This document shows positions 16,885-25,407 of a stretch of 64,000 nucleotides of DNA, one piece after another. The DNA is from Polyangiaceae bacterium. GTDB lineage: Bacteria > Myxococcota_A > Polyangia > Polyangiales > Polyangiaceae. Location of the stretch: assembly GCA_019637295.1 (NCBI GenBank), contig JAHBVX010000001.1, forward strand, positions 99,501-163,500, in the 5' to 3' direction. Under the pieces are notes generated by a model. That model searched no databases. It saw only the letters and a program-made list of their open reading frames with translations, and was not told the origin of the DNA. Position numbers and translations under genes: made by a program. Position 1 is the first letter of the stretch. The number at the start of each line of letters is the position of its first letter.

Positions 16885-19380
16885 ATGAAGACGCTGATCG
16901 GTCGCGCAGGAGAGCTCGCTCTGCTCGCGGGGAAACTCGAGAGCGAGCGGCTGGTGACGCTGGTGGGGCCCGCCGGGATCGGCAAGACCAGCCTCGCGCG
17001 CGCCGCGATCGCCGAGCAGCAGGAGGCGCTGTTCGTCGATCTGACGCGTGTGGACACCGGAGCCCGGGTCGTGCAGGCGCTGTGTGCGGCGCTGGGGTTG
17101 GTCGCGGAGGGGGGCGGCGCCGCGCAGACTTCACGCGTGGCCGACGCACTGAGGCTGCGCCACGCGCCGTTGGTAGTGCTGGACAACATCGAGGGTGTGG
17201 GCCGCGACGCGACTTCGGCCATCGCCGTGTGGCTCGCCGAAGCCCCGAACGCGCGCTTCTTGCTGACCAGTCGCAGCGCGCTCGGCGCGCCGGGCGAGGT
17301 GGCGATCGAGGTGGGGCCGTTGGCCGTGCCGGAGCGGGACTCGCGCGAGACGACCGCCGCGGTGGAGCTGTTCATCCGCGAGGCGCAGCGCGTGCGACCC
17401 GACTATGAGGGTGACCTGCCGGTCGTGGCGGAGATCGTGCGCCGCTTGGAGGGCAACCCCTTCGCCGTGACGCTGGCCGCCTCTCGGATGGGTTTGCTCA
17501 GTACCCGCGCGCTCTTGGAGACGTTGCCCCAGGCCACGGGTGGTTCCTTGGCGGCGGCCATCGAGTGGTCCTGGGAGCTGCTCAGCTCGACCGAGCGCGC
17601 TGTGCTCGCGCGCTCGGCGGTGCTCGACGGCAGCTTTGGACTCGACACGGCCACGGCCGTGTTTGGCGAGGACGTGAGCGAGGTGATCGACTCGCTGCGC
17701 GCCAAGTCTCTGCTTCGCGTGGAGACGTCGCGCTTGCCTCCGGGGGAGCCGCGCTTCAGCGCGCATCTGGGCGTGAGGGAGTTCGCCCTCGCCCGACTCG
17801 ACGACGCGGATAGGCTCGATGCCGAACAACGACTCGCCGCCCACTTCGCTCGTCGCTTCGGGGACGTCCTCGGACCGAGCGCCCACAAGCCGACGCAGAT
17901 CGAGCTGCTCGCGCGGGTGCAGGAGTGGTCGCACCTGGTGAGCGCCTCCCAGTATGCGATGCGCGCGTCGGCGAGCGCCCAAGAGCATGAGTGGGCGGCG
18001 CGCTTGTTGCTCGCCGAGGAGCCGCTCACCGCGGCGCTCGGCAGTCGGGACGACTACGTCGAGCGCCTCACGCGACTCATCGAGGGCTCGAGTGAGGCCG
18101 AGATCGATTCCCGCATCGCGACGCGCCTCTGCATCGCGCGTGCGCGCATCGGCATCTACACGGGGCAGTTCGCCGAGAGCCTGAGCGACGCTCGCCGCGC
18201 GCTCGAGCAGGCCCGCGCGCTCGCGGACGAGGGCGAGCAGGTCTTGGCGCTCGACGCCCTGGGCACGGCTGCGTTCTACGCGGGGGAGCTCGGCGCCGCG
18301 CAGGACGCGTTCCAAGACGCCCACGAGCTGGCTCGCCGCATCGATCACGCCATCCTGGGGGACACACTGCACGGTCTGACCTGGGTGCATCTCGAGCGAG
18401 GCGAGCTCGACGCCGCGGAGCAAACCCTCGCGCAAACGGCCGAGCTCACGCGACGACACGGGCCCACGGCTCTGACCATGCTGCTGCTCGAGGCGCGCGG
18501 CTGGCTCGCGCTGGAGCGTGGCCGAAGCTCCGAAGCGATGGACCACCTGGAGTACGCGAGGCGCGTCGCCGAGTCGATCGAGAACCGACGCGGGGCGGCC
18601 TATCTGCTCGGCTGTCGCGCGCTGTTCGCGCTTCAAGCGGGGGAGACCGCCGGAGCGGCGGACGCGCTCGGCCGCGCCGCGGCGGAGCTGCGGCGCCAGG
18701 GAGCGCAGCGCAGCGTGGCGCTGTTTCGCCTGGGTCACGGCGTGCTCGTCCTGCTCGAGGGGCGCCTGCAGGAGGCGCGCGCGCTGCTCGATCGCGCGGC
18801 CCGTCCGCCGGTGAGCGCGGACGTCGACCGCGCCGGCGACGCGCTCGAGGGCCTGATCGAGCTCGAACTCGCCGGGCGCGAGCGTGGCGCGTTGGCCCTG
18901 GAGCTCTCGCGGCGCGCCGAAGAGCGACGGGACCGCGCCGCCGGCGACACCTCGGTGGTGGTGCGCTGGGCCGCGCGGCTGCTCACGGCCGCGCTCAGCC
19001 GCGCCCGGGCCAAAGCCGGGGAGCCCGACCCGGCGGCTCTGGTCGTGCATCCGCGAGCCGACTGGTTCGTGCCGCCCCACGACTCGCGCGCCGTCGCCAT
19101 CGGCCGTCGAGCGGCGCTCAGGCGCATCTTGGCGGCTTGCCTGGAGAGCCGCGGGCACGACGCGACGCTCTCGGTGACGGAGCTGGCCGAGGCAGGGTGG
19201 CCCGGTGAGCGCATGCTCGCGGCGGCGGCGACGAATCGCGTCCACGTGGCCATCGCCACCCTGCGTCGCTTGGGGCTTCGGGACGCGCTGGTGCATCGTG
19301 ACGGGGGCTACGGACTCGATCCGGCGTTGACCGTCGTCGTGTGCGAAGAGCCGCCCGCACGGGCGCGCGGCGCGCGGTGA
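16885..19380 (+). CDS. Large ATPase transcription regulator with TPR repeats (AfsR/MalT-like)
   Basis: The product has 831 residues. A P-loop (GPAGIGKTS) lies about 30 residues from the start. A Walker B-like VVLDNIE and an LLTSRS sensor region follow, all typical of STAND/NB-ARC-type regulators. The middle (about residues 330-650) is helical with TPR-like repeats. The last 80 residues look like a winged helix (SVTELAEAGWPGER...TNRVHVAIATLRRLG), comparable to OmpR-type DNA-binding ends. The ATG at 16885 starts at the conserved family N-terminus; a GTG seven codons upstream is possible. Next come a histidine kinase and a response regulator on the same strand, so a signalling role is likely. 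The ligand is unknown. Confidence 0.78.
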   Translation: MKTLIGRAGELALLAGKLESERLVTLVGPAGIGKTSLARAAIAEQQEALFVDLTRVDTGARVVQALCAALGLVAEGGGAAQTSRVADALRLRHAPLVVLDNIEGVGRDATSAIAVWLAEAPNARFLLTSRSALGAPGEVAIEVGPLAVPERDSRETTAAVELFIREAQRVRPDYEGDLPVVAEIVRRLEGNPFAVTLAASRMGLLSTRALLETLPQATGGSLAAAIEWSWELLSSTERAVLARSAVLDGSFGLDTATAVFGEDVSEVIDSLRAKSLLRVETSRLPPGEPRFSAHLGVREFALARLDDADRLDAEQRLAAHFARRFGDVLGPSAHKPTQIELLARVQEWSHLVSASQYAMRASASAQEHEWAARLLLAEEPLTAALGSRDDYVERLTRLIEGSSEAEIDSRIATRLCIARARIGIYTGQFAESLSDARRALEQARALADEGEQVLALDALGTAAFYAGELGAAQDAFQDAHELARRIDHAILGDTLHGLTWVHLERGELDAAEQTLAQTAELTRRHGPTALTMLLLEARGWLALERGRSSEAMDHLEYARRVAESIENRRGAAYLLGCRALFALQAGETAGAADALGRAAAELRRQGAQRSVALFRLGHGVLVLLEGRLQEARALLDRAARPPVSADVDRAGDALEGLIELELAGRERGALALELSRRAEERRDRAAGDTSVVVRWAARLLTAALSRARAKAGEPDPAALVVHPRADWFVPPHDSRAVAIGRRAALRRILAACLESRGHDATLSVTELAEAGWPGERMLAAAATNRVHVAIATLRRLGLRDALVHRDGGYGLDPALTVVVCEEPPARARGAR

Positions 19381-19419
19381 GCTTGAGCTTTTCGCCGAAT
19401 CGCCCCATCCTGAGCTCGA

Positions 19420-21288
19420 TTGACCGCCGAATCGCAGTGGGCCTGGGCACGTCACGTCGCGCCGATCCTGGTGGTCGTCCTCGCCGCCATCGCGCTTGGG
19501 TTCTTGCCGCCCCGCCCGCGGGGAAACATCGACTTGCTCACGGACTGGCAGTACCGGCTCTCGGATCGCGCATCGACGACGGAGCTCGGAGAACCCTGGG
19601 AGAGCCCACGCTTCGCGCCGCTCGCGCTGCCGGCCCACCCGGGAGGTGAGGGCCGGGTGCTGTGGCTGCGCACCCGGCTGCCTCCCGCACAGCCGGCTGA
19701 CGCTGTCGTCGCCATCGACGCGGTCACGGGGCCCTTCGAGGCGTACATCGGCGAAGCTCGGGCGTTCGTGTATCCGGAGCCGGCTGGTCTCGATGCGCGC
19801 GGCCCGGTGGGCGTGCCGTGGCAAGTGATCCCGATCCCACCAGGGAGTGAGGGCAAGGTCTTCACGCTGCGGATCGCTGCGGAGTATCGGCCCATGGGAG
19901 TGAAGGGGACTCCGCTGCACGGCAGTCGCGCCGACCTGCTCCGTTGGACGCTGGATCGAGACGTCTCGCGCTTGGTCGTCGGGCTCGTGGCGATGCTGAT
20001 GGGGCTGCTCGGCCTGCTGTCCTTCACACGTCGCGAGAGCTGGCGCGTCCCGCTGGGCTTCTTCATCTGGAGCACCAGCATCGGGGTCTACGTCGTGCAC
20101 TACACGCACCTGAAGGACCTGCTCGTGGACATGCCACGCGTCTCGTTCTTCGCGTGGATGGTCGCGTTGCCGCTGATGTGCATCGGCGCGCTGCTATTTC
20201 TAGGAGAGCTATTCCCCCACAGTCGGCGCAGGACGTTCCGGGTCTTGCTGCGGCTCAACCTCGTGGCAGCCGGCATCTACGCGGTGGGCATGGCCGTCGC
20301 GTTCGCCCTGTCCCTCTCGTCGGATCAGCTGCCCCGCGCGGTTTGGTTGTTCGCGGCGGTGGGCAACGGCTTGAGGATCGTGATCCTGGTCTCGTCCCTG
20401 CTGGTGCTGGTCGAGATCCTCCGCCTCTCCGTCGCAGGCAACTGGGATGCTCGAATTTACCTGGTGGGGTACGTGCTGATGCTCGCGTTCATCATTCGCG
20501 ACGTGATGGCCGCCTTCGGAGCGGCGCTCTTGTCGTGGAAGTCGCAGCTGCACGTCGGAGTGCTCGCCTGCGGCCTGGCCATGGCCATTTTGCTGCAGCG
20601 TCGGCACGTCGCGGTGCACGAGCAGGCCCGGCGTTACGCGGAACAAGCAGCCGAACGCGCCAGAGAGAAGGAGCTGCTCCTGCGCGACCTGCACGATGGC
20701 ATCGGCGCGCTCAGCAGCAACATCCTGATGCTCGCCGAGGTTGGACGCAAGAGCGACGTCCGCGCGCGTCAGGCCCTCTCGACCATCGGTGAGCTGGCGC
20801 GCAAGAGTCTGGCGGAGCTACGCGCGTTCGTTCAGACGCTGGACGACGACACCATCAGCTGGGAGAGCCACGCGGCCGAGCTGCGCCGCTTCGGAGCGAC
20901 CCTGGTCGAGGCCCACGGTAGGACCTTCGAGATGGAGGTGGACCTCGACACCGCGTCCCACCCGCCCACGCTCTTGAGCCTGCACATGCTCCGGATCTTC
21001 AACGAGGCCCTGACCAACGCCCTGAAGCGGCCCGACGGCAGCTACGTCAAGGTATCGCTCGAGGTTCGGTCGCACGAGCTGCGGTTCTCGGTGAAGAACG
21101 ACGGCGAGGTGGAGCCCGGCTCGGGGCGAGGCATCGGCGCCGGGCGCGGCATCGAGAACCTCCGCGCTCGCGCGCGGGAGCTCGGCGGAGACCTCTCGGT
21201 GGACATTGGCGAGGTTACCTGTCTGGTGCTTCGGGTCCCCCTCCCCCTGAAATCCCCCGACGCCGCCGCGCCGGCTCTCGTAGCCTAG
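19420..21288 (+). CDS. Membrane sensor histidine kinase (NarL-partner, HisKA_3 type)
   Basis: The product has 622 residues and starts at a TTG. One N-terminal membrane segment is followed by an extracytoplasmic domain of about 150 residues that resembles a 7TMR-DISM-type sensor. About seven transmembrane helices (residues 185-395) come next, then a cytoplasmic kinase core. The phosphoacceptor motif is LRDLHDGIGALSSN, characteristic of HisKA_3 kinases that pair with NarL/FixJ regulators. The ATPase domain has N-box FNEALTNALK and a GRGIENLRARA G-box. The cognate regulator starts 5 bases after the stop, so the pair is translationally close. The signal is not evident. Confidence 0.9.
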   Translation: MTAESQWAWARHVAPILVVVLAAIALGFLPPRPRGNIDLLTDWQYRLSDRASTTELGEPWESPRFAPLALPAHPGGEGRVLWLRTRLPPAQPADAVVAIDAVTGPFEAYIGEARAFVYPEPAGLDARGPVGVPWQVIPIPPGSEGKVFTLRIAAEYRPMGVKGTPLHGSRADLLRWTLDRDVSRLVVGLVAMLMGLLGLLSFTRRESWRVPLGFFIWSTSIGVYVVHYTHLKDLLVDMPRVSFFAWMVALPLMCIGALLFLGELFPHSRRRTFRVLLRLNLVAAGIYAVGMAVAFALSLSSDQLPRAVWLFAAVGNGLRIVILVSSLLVLVEILRLSVAGNWDARIYLVGYVLMLAFIIRDVMAAFGAALLSWKSQLHVGVLACGLAMAILLQRRHVAVHEQARRYAEQAAERAREKELLLRDLHDGIGALSSNILMLAEVGRKSDVRARQALSTIGELARKSLAELRAFVQTLDDDTISWESHAAELRRFGATLVEAHGRTFEMEVDLDTASHPPTLLSLHMLRIFNEALTNALKRPDGSYVKVSLEVRSHELRFSVKNDGEVEPGSGRGIGAGRGIENLRARARELGGDLSVDIGEVTCLVLRVPLPLKSPDAAAPALVA

Positions 21289-21292
21289 AGGC

Positions 21293-21937
21293 GTGAACTC
21301 CATGGCATTGGCACTAGGGAAACTCAGCGTGTTCGTGGTCGAGGACGACGACCTGTTGCGGGAGATGGTCTCGGAGGTCTTGTCCGACGCGGCGGACATC
21401 GAGGTGGCGGGCACGGCGTCCAACCCCAGAGATGCCCTCGCCGCCATCGACGGCTCCGTCGACGTGGCCATCGTGGATCTAGGGTTGGGCGAAGAGTCGG
21501 GCATCGACCTGATCGCCGCGCTCAAGCATCGCTTCCCGACGCTGCAGCTGATGGCTCACACGGTGTTCGACGACCGCGACAGCGTGTTCCGCGCGCTTCG
21601 CTCGGGCGCGACGAGCTACCTGCTCAAGGGGGACACCCCGACCTCGCTCGTGGACGCGGTCCGGCAGGTCGCTTCGGGTGGCGCCCCGATGAATCCACGC
21701 ATCGCACGCCTGGTCGTGGAGCAGCTGCGCGCCGCTGCGGAGCCGGATCTGCTCAGCCCTCGGGAGCGACAGATCCTGAAGTGTATCGACCGCGGGCTGA
21801 CCTACAAGGAGATCGCCATCGAGCTGTCGATCAGCACGCACACGGTGCACAGCCACATCAAGAACATCTACGAGCGCCTGCAGGCCACCGACAAGCGGGA
21901 CGCCCTCGCCCGAGCCCGGAGCCGGGGACTCTTGTGA
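21293..21937 (+). CDS. NarL/FixJ-type response regulator
   Basis: The product has 214 residues. The N-terminal receiver domain has the acidic cluster VVEDDD, phosphoacceptor D62 (VAIVDLGLG), a conserved Thr in AHTVF and Lys in YLLKGD. The C-terminal LuxR-type helix-turn-helix reads LSPRERQILKCI...YKEIAIELSISTHTVHSHI. It should bind DNA when phosphorylated by the kinase encoded 5 bases upstream. The GTG at 21293 is used because it sits best behind the kinase stop; an ATG three codons later is equally plausible. Target genes are not known, though the adjacent surface-protein genes are candidates. Confidence 0.93.
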   Translation: MNSMALALGKLSVFVVEDDDLLREMVSEVLSDAADIEVAGTASNPRDALAAIDGSVDVAIVDLGLGEESGIDLIAALKHRFPTLQLMAHTVFDDRDSVFRALRSGATSYLLKGDTPTSLVDAVRQVASGGAPMNPRIARLVVEQLRAAAEPDLLSPRERQILKCIDRGLTYKEIAIELSISTHTVHSHIKNIYERLQATDKRDALARARSRGLL

Positions 21938-22495
21938 CGCTCGCCGAACATCCAGCACGCGACCAGCGCTAGGGGAGGGCCGTCGGTCAAAGGCGGAGGT
22001 TCGGCGGGGTAGGACTGGGCGTCGAGGGGGCTCCAGATCACTTCTCGCGTCGCTTGGCGCGGAAGTCCTTCAGCGCTTCGTGCTGGTCGGGCCGCTGGAC
22101 GAAGGGCGCGAGGCGCGCGAGGTCGAGCTCCGGGAGTACGCCGCTCTCCAGGCGTTTCACCCACGGGCCGGACACGCAAACTGCCGAGACCGCGCGAGTC
22201 GCGGGCGACTGCTGTTCGACCAACCGGGAAACAAGAGCGGCAACCCGCGGGCTCGACGCGTCGGCGTACGGTGCGGGCGGCTGAGTCAGCTCGACGAGCC
22301 GGCGTCCTCCTCGGCGCGGCGTGCTTCCTCGCAGCGGGCGTCCGCTGTCGGTGAGGCGCGGGCTGCGCGCGCAGCGCGGCGCCCCTTGCGTTCGTCGATG
22401 CAGACCGTGTCGACCGCTCCTCCAGAGCGAGCTGGATCACGGTGGCTCCGTCACCGAGCGGAGCTTCCGTGCTAAGCTCATCGAGGAGGATGGTC
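21938..22495. other. 558-base gap without a convincing gene
   Basis: I find no complete gene here. The minus strand carries a possible gene tail (stop at 22038) whose last residues, ending ALKDFRAKRREK, look like a protein C-terminus. It is cut at 22154-22190 by a dispersed repeat that also occurs at 24464-24500. The last bases (AGGAGGATGGTC before 22496) are the ribosome-binding region of the next gene. The rest shows no RNA gene or hairpin I can support. Confidence 0.5.
22154..22190. repeat. Dispersed repeat B, copy 1
   Basis: This 37-base element begins GTTTCACCCACGGGCCGGAC and ends near GCCGAGAC. It matches 24464-24500 with only one or two differences. It lies in the gene-free gap downstream of the response regulator. 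Confidence 0.85.
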
Positions 22496-22927
22496 ATGAC
22501 GTTGGTGCCTTGTGTGGAGTGTCGTCGGCATGTACGAGCGGACGAGCGGTGCCCCTTCTGTGGGGGCGCGCCGCAGTCAGCACGAACCGTCTCGGTCGAG
22601 TTCCGGGGTCTGTCGCGCGGTGAGCGCGTCGCGGTGAGCCTTGCGCTGGCGGCGTCCCTGGGCGTGACGGCCTGCAGCAGCTCGGACAGTGATCAGTCCG
22701 CCGCCTACGGCTCTCCCCCAATGGGAGGCACGGGTGGGACTGGCGCGACCGGCGGCGCGAGCACGGGCGGTACCGGCGGCGCGAACACCGGTGGCGCGTC
22801 TGGCGCGTCCGGCGCGTCCGGCGCGTCCGGCGCGTCTGGCGCGTCTGGCGCGTCTGGCGCCTCCGGCGCGTCCGGTGCATCCGGCGCGTCCGGCGCCGGC
22901 GGCGTCGGCGACGCCGGCAGCGACTAG
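22496..22927 (+). CDS. Orphan zinc-ribbon/Gly-Ala-Ser-rich protein with YGSPP motif
   Basis: The product has 143 residues and belongs to the same family as the four tandem genes at 61.7-63.5 kb. It has an N-terminal ribbon (CVECRRHV, then CPFCGG), a hydrophobic segment (SLALAASLGVTAC) with a lipobox-like cysteine, and the motif AAYGSPP soon after that cysteine. It then has GTGG/GASGAS low complexity, with about eleven nine-base units at 22793-22891. GAGGAGG precedes the ATG. Unlike the others, its YG motif is next to the cysteine rather than at the C-terminus, and no radical SAM gene is adjacent. The function is unknown. It may be a substrate of the distant maturase or a divergent relic. Confidence 0.8.
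   Translation: MTLVPCVECRRHVRADERCPFCGGAPQSARTVSVEFRGLSRGERVAVSLALAASLGVTACSSSDSDQSAAYGSPPMGGTGGTGATGGASTGGTGGANTGGASGASGASGASGASGASGASGASGASGASGASGAGGVGDAGSD
22793..22891 (+). repeat. Nine-base tandem repeat encoding (Gly-Ala-Ser)n
   Basis: Eleven units of GGCGCGTC[C/T] are seen, with variants only in units 8 and 10. They lie inside the orphan zinc-ribbon gene. The unit is a multiple of three, so copy-number change alters length but not frame. Confidence 0.9.
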
Positions 22928-22963
22928 TCGACACCTCGAAGCGACCGGCGCGGCCAGCCCGCC

Positions 22964-24454
22964 TCAGCGTGAGCCCGTGCAGTCGACTCGCGCGGCGTAG
23001 GTGACGTCGAACCCGGTCGTCATGGAGCGCGCGCCCCACACCACGAGCCACGAGCCCAAGGCTCCGCGACCCACGACGAAGGGCGGCCCGTAGCTGTGAA
23101 ATAGCGTGGAGGGGAGCTGTGCGCCGAACACGGCGCCGCTGTCATCTTGCACGCGCAGCTCGATGCGGCTGCGTCCGAGCTGATCGTGGCTCAGCGACGG
23201 ATCGCCACCCTCTGCCCACACCAACGCGACGAACGCCGCGTCGGTGTTCGAGGTCACTCGACTCTGCGGGTCGGAGTCCGTCTCGAGCAGCACGCCGCCC
23301 GCGAGCGGGTTCCCATTGGCAGCGAGCGTCCACAGGTTGACCCGCGCCGGTGAGCCGGGCAGCTCTGGCCGCTCGACCCAGGCGACGCGAACGAGGTCGC
23401 CCTGGCGCGACAGCGTTGGTCTCGCGGGGACGTAGCCCGGGGCCGCGCCGAGCGCGGACACCAGCTCGACGCCGGCCTTGGGCCGCAGGCGCGAGATGGT
23501 CACCGCGTCGTTCACACACGGCGGGTCTCCGGCAGCGCACTCCTTCGCGGCGGTGGCGAGCAAGTAGGTGCTACCCGACCAGACGATGCTCGGCGAGCGC
23601 CCCGGATACGTCGAGGGTGGTGACACCTCGTGCGGTCCGATCACCACGGTCCCGGCGACGTCGACCACCGCGGCGACCGGGTACGTCGCGTTTCCCGACG
23701 GGCCCTCGACCCGACGCCACACGACACCGTAGCCTTGCCCGCCATACTCGCCCCCGGGGTTCGTCGCGGCGCCCGCCGCGAGCGCGAGCACGGCCTCACC
23801 GGTGCCGGGCGGAGCGAGGTTGGCCGCCGGGGTCGGAGTCCAGCTCTCCGCGGGGATCGCGCGAAACATCGGGCGACTCGCCCCACCCGGATCACCGTGC
23901 CACGCCAGCGCGACCCCGCTGACGCCAGGCGGCGCTAGCGACAGGTTGCCCCACCCGTGCGAGTCGAGGCCCACGAGCGTGGGTCCGAGCTCGAGCGCGA
24001 TGCCGGCTGGCGCGGTGGCGTCGAGCGTGAAGCGCAGCAGGCGGATGTCATCGTGCAGCGGGCTCGAGCCTCCCGACGCGAACGCTTGCAGCGCGATGCG
24101 CGGCGGGCTCATGGTGTCCAGCGTCACCGCCGACGGCGCGGTCGCGTGTCGATCGGGGAACGACAAGACCTCCGTCGCCGGTCCGGCGACGAGCGAGCCG
24201 CAGTCGAAGGGCACGCCGCCGGCTCCAGCGCTCCCGCCCGCGCCGCCGCTCGCGCCGCCGGTCCCTGCGCTGCCGCCCGTGGCGAGGCCTCCGCTGCCGC
24301 TCGCGCCACCGCCCGCGCCGCCGCTGCCCGCCGCCGCGTCTACCGACTCGGATGCGCGAAGCGCCGAGCGCGAGCCGCAACCCGACGCTGCCGCGCCCAG
24401 CAGCGCGCCGTACAGCGCCGCCCATAGCCACGGTGGACGAGCTCGACCCTGCAT
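22964..24454 (-). CDS. Putative secreted lipoprotein, beta-rich
   Basis: The product has 496 residues. The signal peptide ends with lipobox AAASGC. A long Gly/Ser/Ala/Thr linker (about residues 40-85) leads to a beta-rich domain with many WRR, VAW and VVW strands typical of a beta-propeller. No enzyme motif is recognised. Cysteines are few (CAAGDPPC near the middle, one at the C-terminus). Repeat B (24464-24500) lies just upstream of the start codon, so it is in the 5' untranslated region or promoter. The gene is convergent with the orphan zinc-ribbon gene. Confidence 0.75.
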   Translation of the reverse strand: MQGRARPPWLWAALYGALLGAAASGCGSRSALRASESVDAAAGSGGAGGGASGSGGLATGGSAGTGGASGGAGGSAGAGGVPFDCGSLVAGPATEVLSFPDRHATAPSAVTLDTMSPPRIALQAFASGGSSPLHDDIRLLRFTLDATAPAGIALELGPTLVGLDSHGWGNLSLAPPGVSGVALAWHGDPGGASRPMFRAIPAESWTPTPAANLAPPGTGEAVLALAAGAATNPGGEYGGQGYGVVWRRVEGPSGNATYPVAAVVDVAGTVVIGPHEVSPPSTYPGRSPSIVWSGSTYLLATAAKECAAGDPPCVNDAVTISRLRPKAGVELVSALGAAPGYVPARPTLSRQGDLVRVAWVERPELPGSPARVNLWTLAANGNPLAGGVLLETDSDPQSRVTSNTDAAFVALVWAEGGDPSLSHDQLGRSRIELRVQDDSGAVFGAQLPSTLFHSYGPPFVVGRGALGSWLVVWGARSMTTGFDVTYAARVDCTGSR

Positions 24455-24463
24455 GCGGGGTAG

Positions 24464-24500
24464 GGTTTCACCCACGGGCCGGACACGCAAACCGCCGAGA
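24464..24500. repeat. Dispersed repeat B, copy 2
   Basis: This copy is nearly identical to 22154-22190. It ends ten bases upstream of the start codon of the minus-strand lipoprotein gene. Both copies have the same orientation relative to the window. Confidence 0.85.
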
Positions 24501-24571
24501 CGGGCGGCGTCGGCAGATGGGTTCTGCGCACTCGTCTTGACTAGCCAACATGTACAGGCCATGCTTTCCGG

Positions 24572-24811
24572 GTGCGCATAGTCAACGTTTATGAGGCGAG
24601 GGGGCAGTTCTCGAAGCTGCTCGACGATGCCGAGGCGGGCGAAGAGATCGTAATCGCGCGCAACGGCCGCCCGATCGTGAAGCTCGTCGCGGTGACGCCG
24701 CCCCGCCGCGTGCTCGGTCGCTACGCCGCTCGCGTTCCGCCGGTCTCCGACGACGCATGGGCCGAGTCCGACGCCGCGGTTGCGGAGCTCTTCACGAAGG
24801 CGGCCGGGTGA
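24572..24811 (+). CDS. Phd/YefM-type antitoxin
   Basis: The product has 79 residues and starts at a GTG. The N-terminus (VNVYEARGQFSKLLDDAEAGEEIVIARNG as a family pattern, with RPIVKL after it) is the Phd/YefM DNA-binding fold. The C-terminal 30 residues, acidic and unstructured-looking, would wrap the toxin. The stop codon overlaps the toxin's GTG start (GTGA), the usual coupling in type II systems. The antitoxin should repress its own promoter in the roughly 110 bases separating it from the divergent lipoprotein gene. Confidence 0.92.
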   Translation: MRIVNVYEARGQFSKLLDDAEAGEEIVIARNGRPIVKLVAVTPPRRVLGRYAARVPPVSDDAWAESDAAVAELFTKAAG

Positions 24812-25194
24812 AGCTCCTGGTCGACACCGTCGTACTCTATCGTGCGGCGACCGCACCGGGGTTGCTCTCGAAGTCCGCGCACGACGCGTTGGAGGACGAA
24901 TCGAACACGCTGTTCGTGTCCCTCGTCTCGGCGTGGGAGCTCGCGATCAAAGCGTCACTCGGTAGGCTCGCACTGCCCGTGCCCATCGAGACGTTCTTCC
25001 CCACGATCACGAGAGATCTCCTGGCCCGTGTGCTAGGGCTCGAGCTGGCCGCGATTGCGCGAATCGCCGAGCTACCGCATCATCACGGCGATCCATTCGA
25101 TCGCCTCCTCATCGCGCAAGCGCTCGTCGAGGAGTGCGCGGTGCTCACGACGGACGCCCGATTCACCGACTACGGTATCCCGGTGGTCGGGTAG
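24808..25194 (+). CDS. PIN-domain toxin (VapC family)
   Basis: The product has 128 residues. PIN-domain acidic residues are visible in LLVDTVVLY, SAWELAIK, HHGDPFDRLLIAQA and TTDARF, the last two being signature segments of VapC ribonucleases. VapC toxins cleave structured RNA such as tRNA or rRNA, using Mg2+ held by the acidic residues. The N-terminal motif is DTVVLY rather than the common DTHxxLW, a modest deviation. The start overlaps the antitoxin stop. The pair is likely functional; the RNA target is not predictable. Confidence 0.92.
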   Translation: MKLLVDTVVLYRAATAPGLLSKSAHDALEDESNTLFVSLVSAWELAIKASLGRLALPVPIETFFPTITRDLLARVLGLELAAIARIAELPHHHGDPFDRLLIAQALVEECAVLTTDARFTDYGIPVVG

Positions 25195-25373
25195 CACAAC
25201 TAGGGCCTCCCGCGAGCCTCCCCGGCCTCGAGGTCGAGGACTGGTCGCACTGCGTGCCGCAGCGGCGCGTCGAGCGCATGCGTCAAGCTCCAGCCCACCT
25301 CGCTCTGATGGCAGTTCAGTCCGAGCCGAAGGGTCGTTCACGCGCGTCGCCGCCGCTGCCGGAGCGGCGCAGC

Positions 25374-25392
25374 CGGTTCCGCGTCGGACCGA
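25374..25392. repeat. Dispersed repeat A copy
   Basis: CCGGTTCCGCGTCGGACCG is identical to 5947-5965. It lies in the 213-base gap between the toxin and sulfatase genes, which otherwise shows nothing. Looser variants sit at about 2558-2575 and 14931-14948, also between genes. Confidence 0.8.
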
Positions 25393-25407
25393 CATCGGGG
25401 CGCTACA

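Noticed and set aside
17131-20109. Long open frame on the minus strand opposite the ATPase regulator and kinase
   Set aside because: Open antisense frames are common in very GC-rich genes. This one is Arg/Gln/His-rich with no domain, while the plus strand has clear families.
22038-22223. Small minus-strand gene ending FRAKRREK
   Set aside because: Only a tail-like fragment; its first part is made of dispersed repeat B. Too weak to call a gene.
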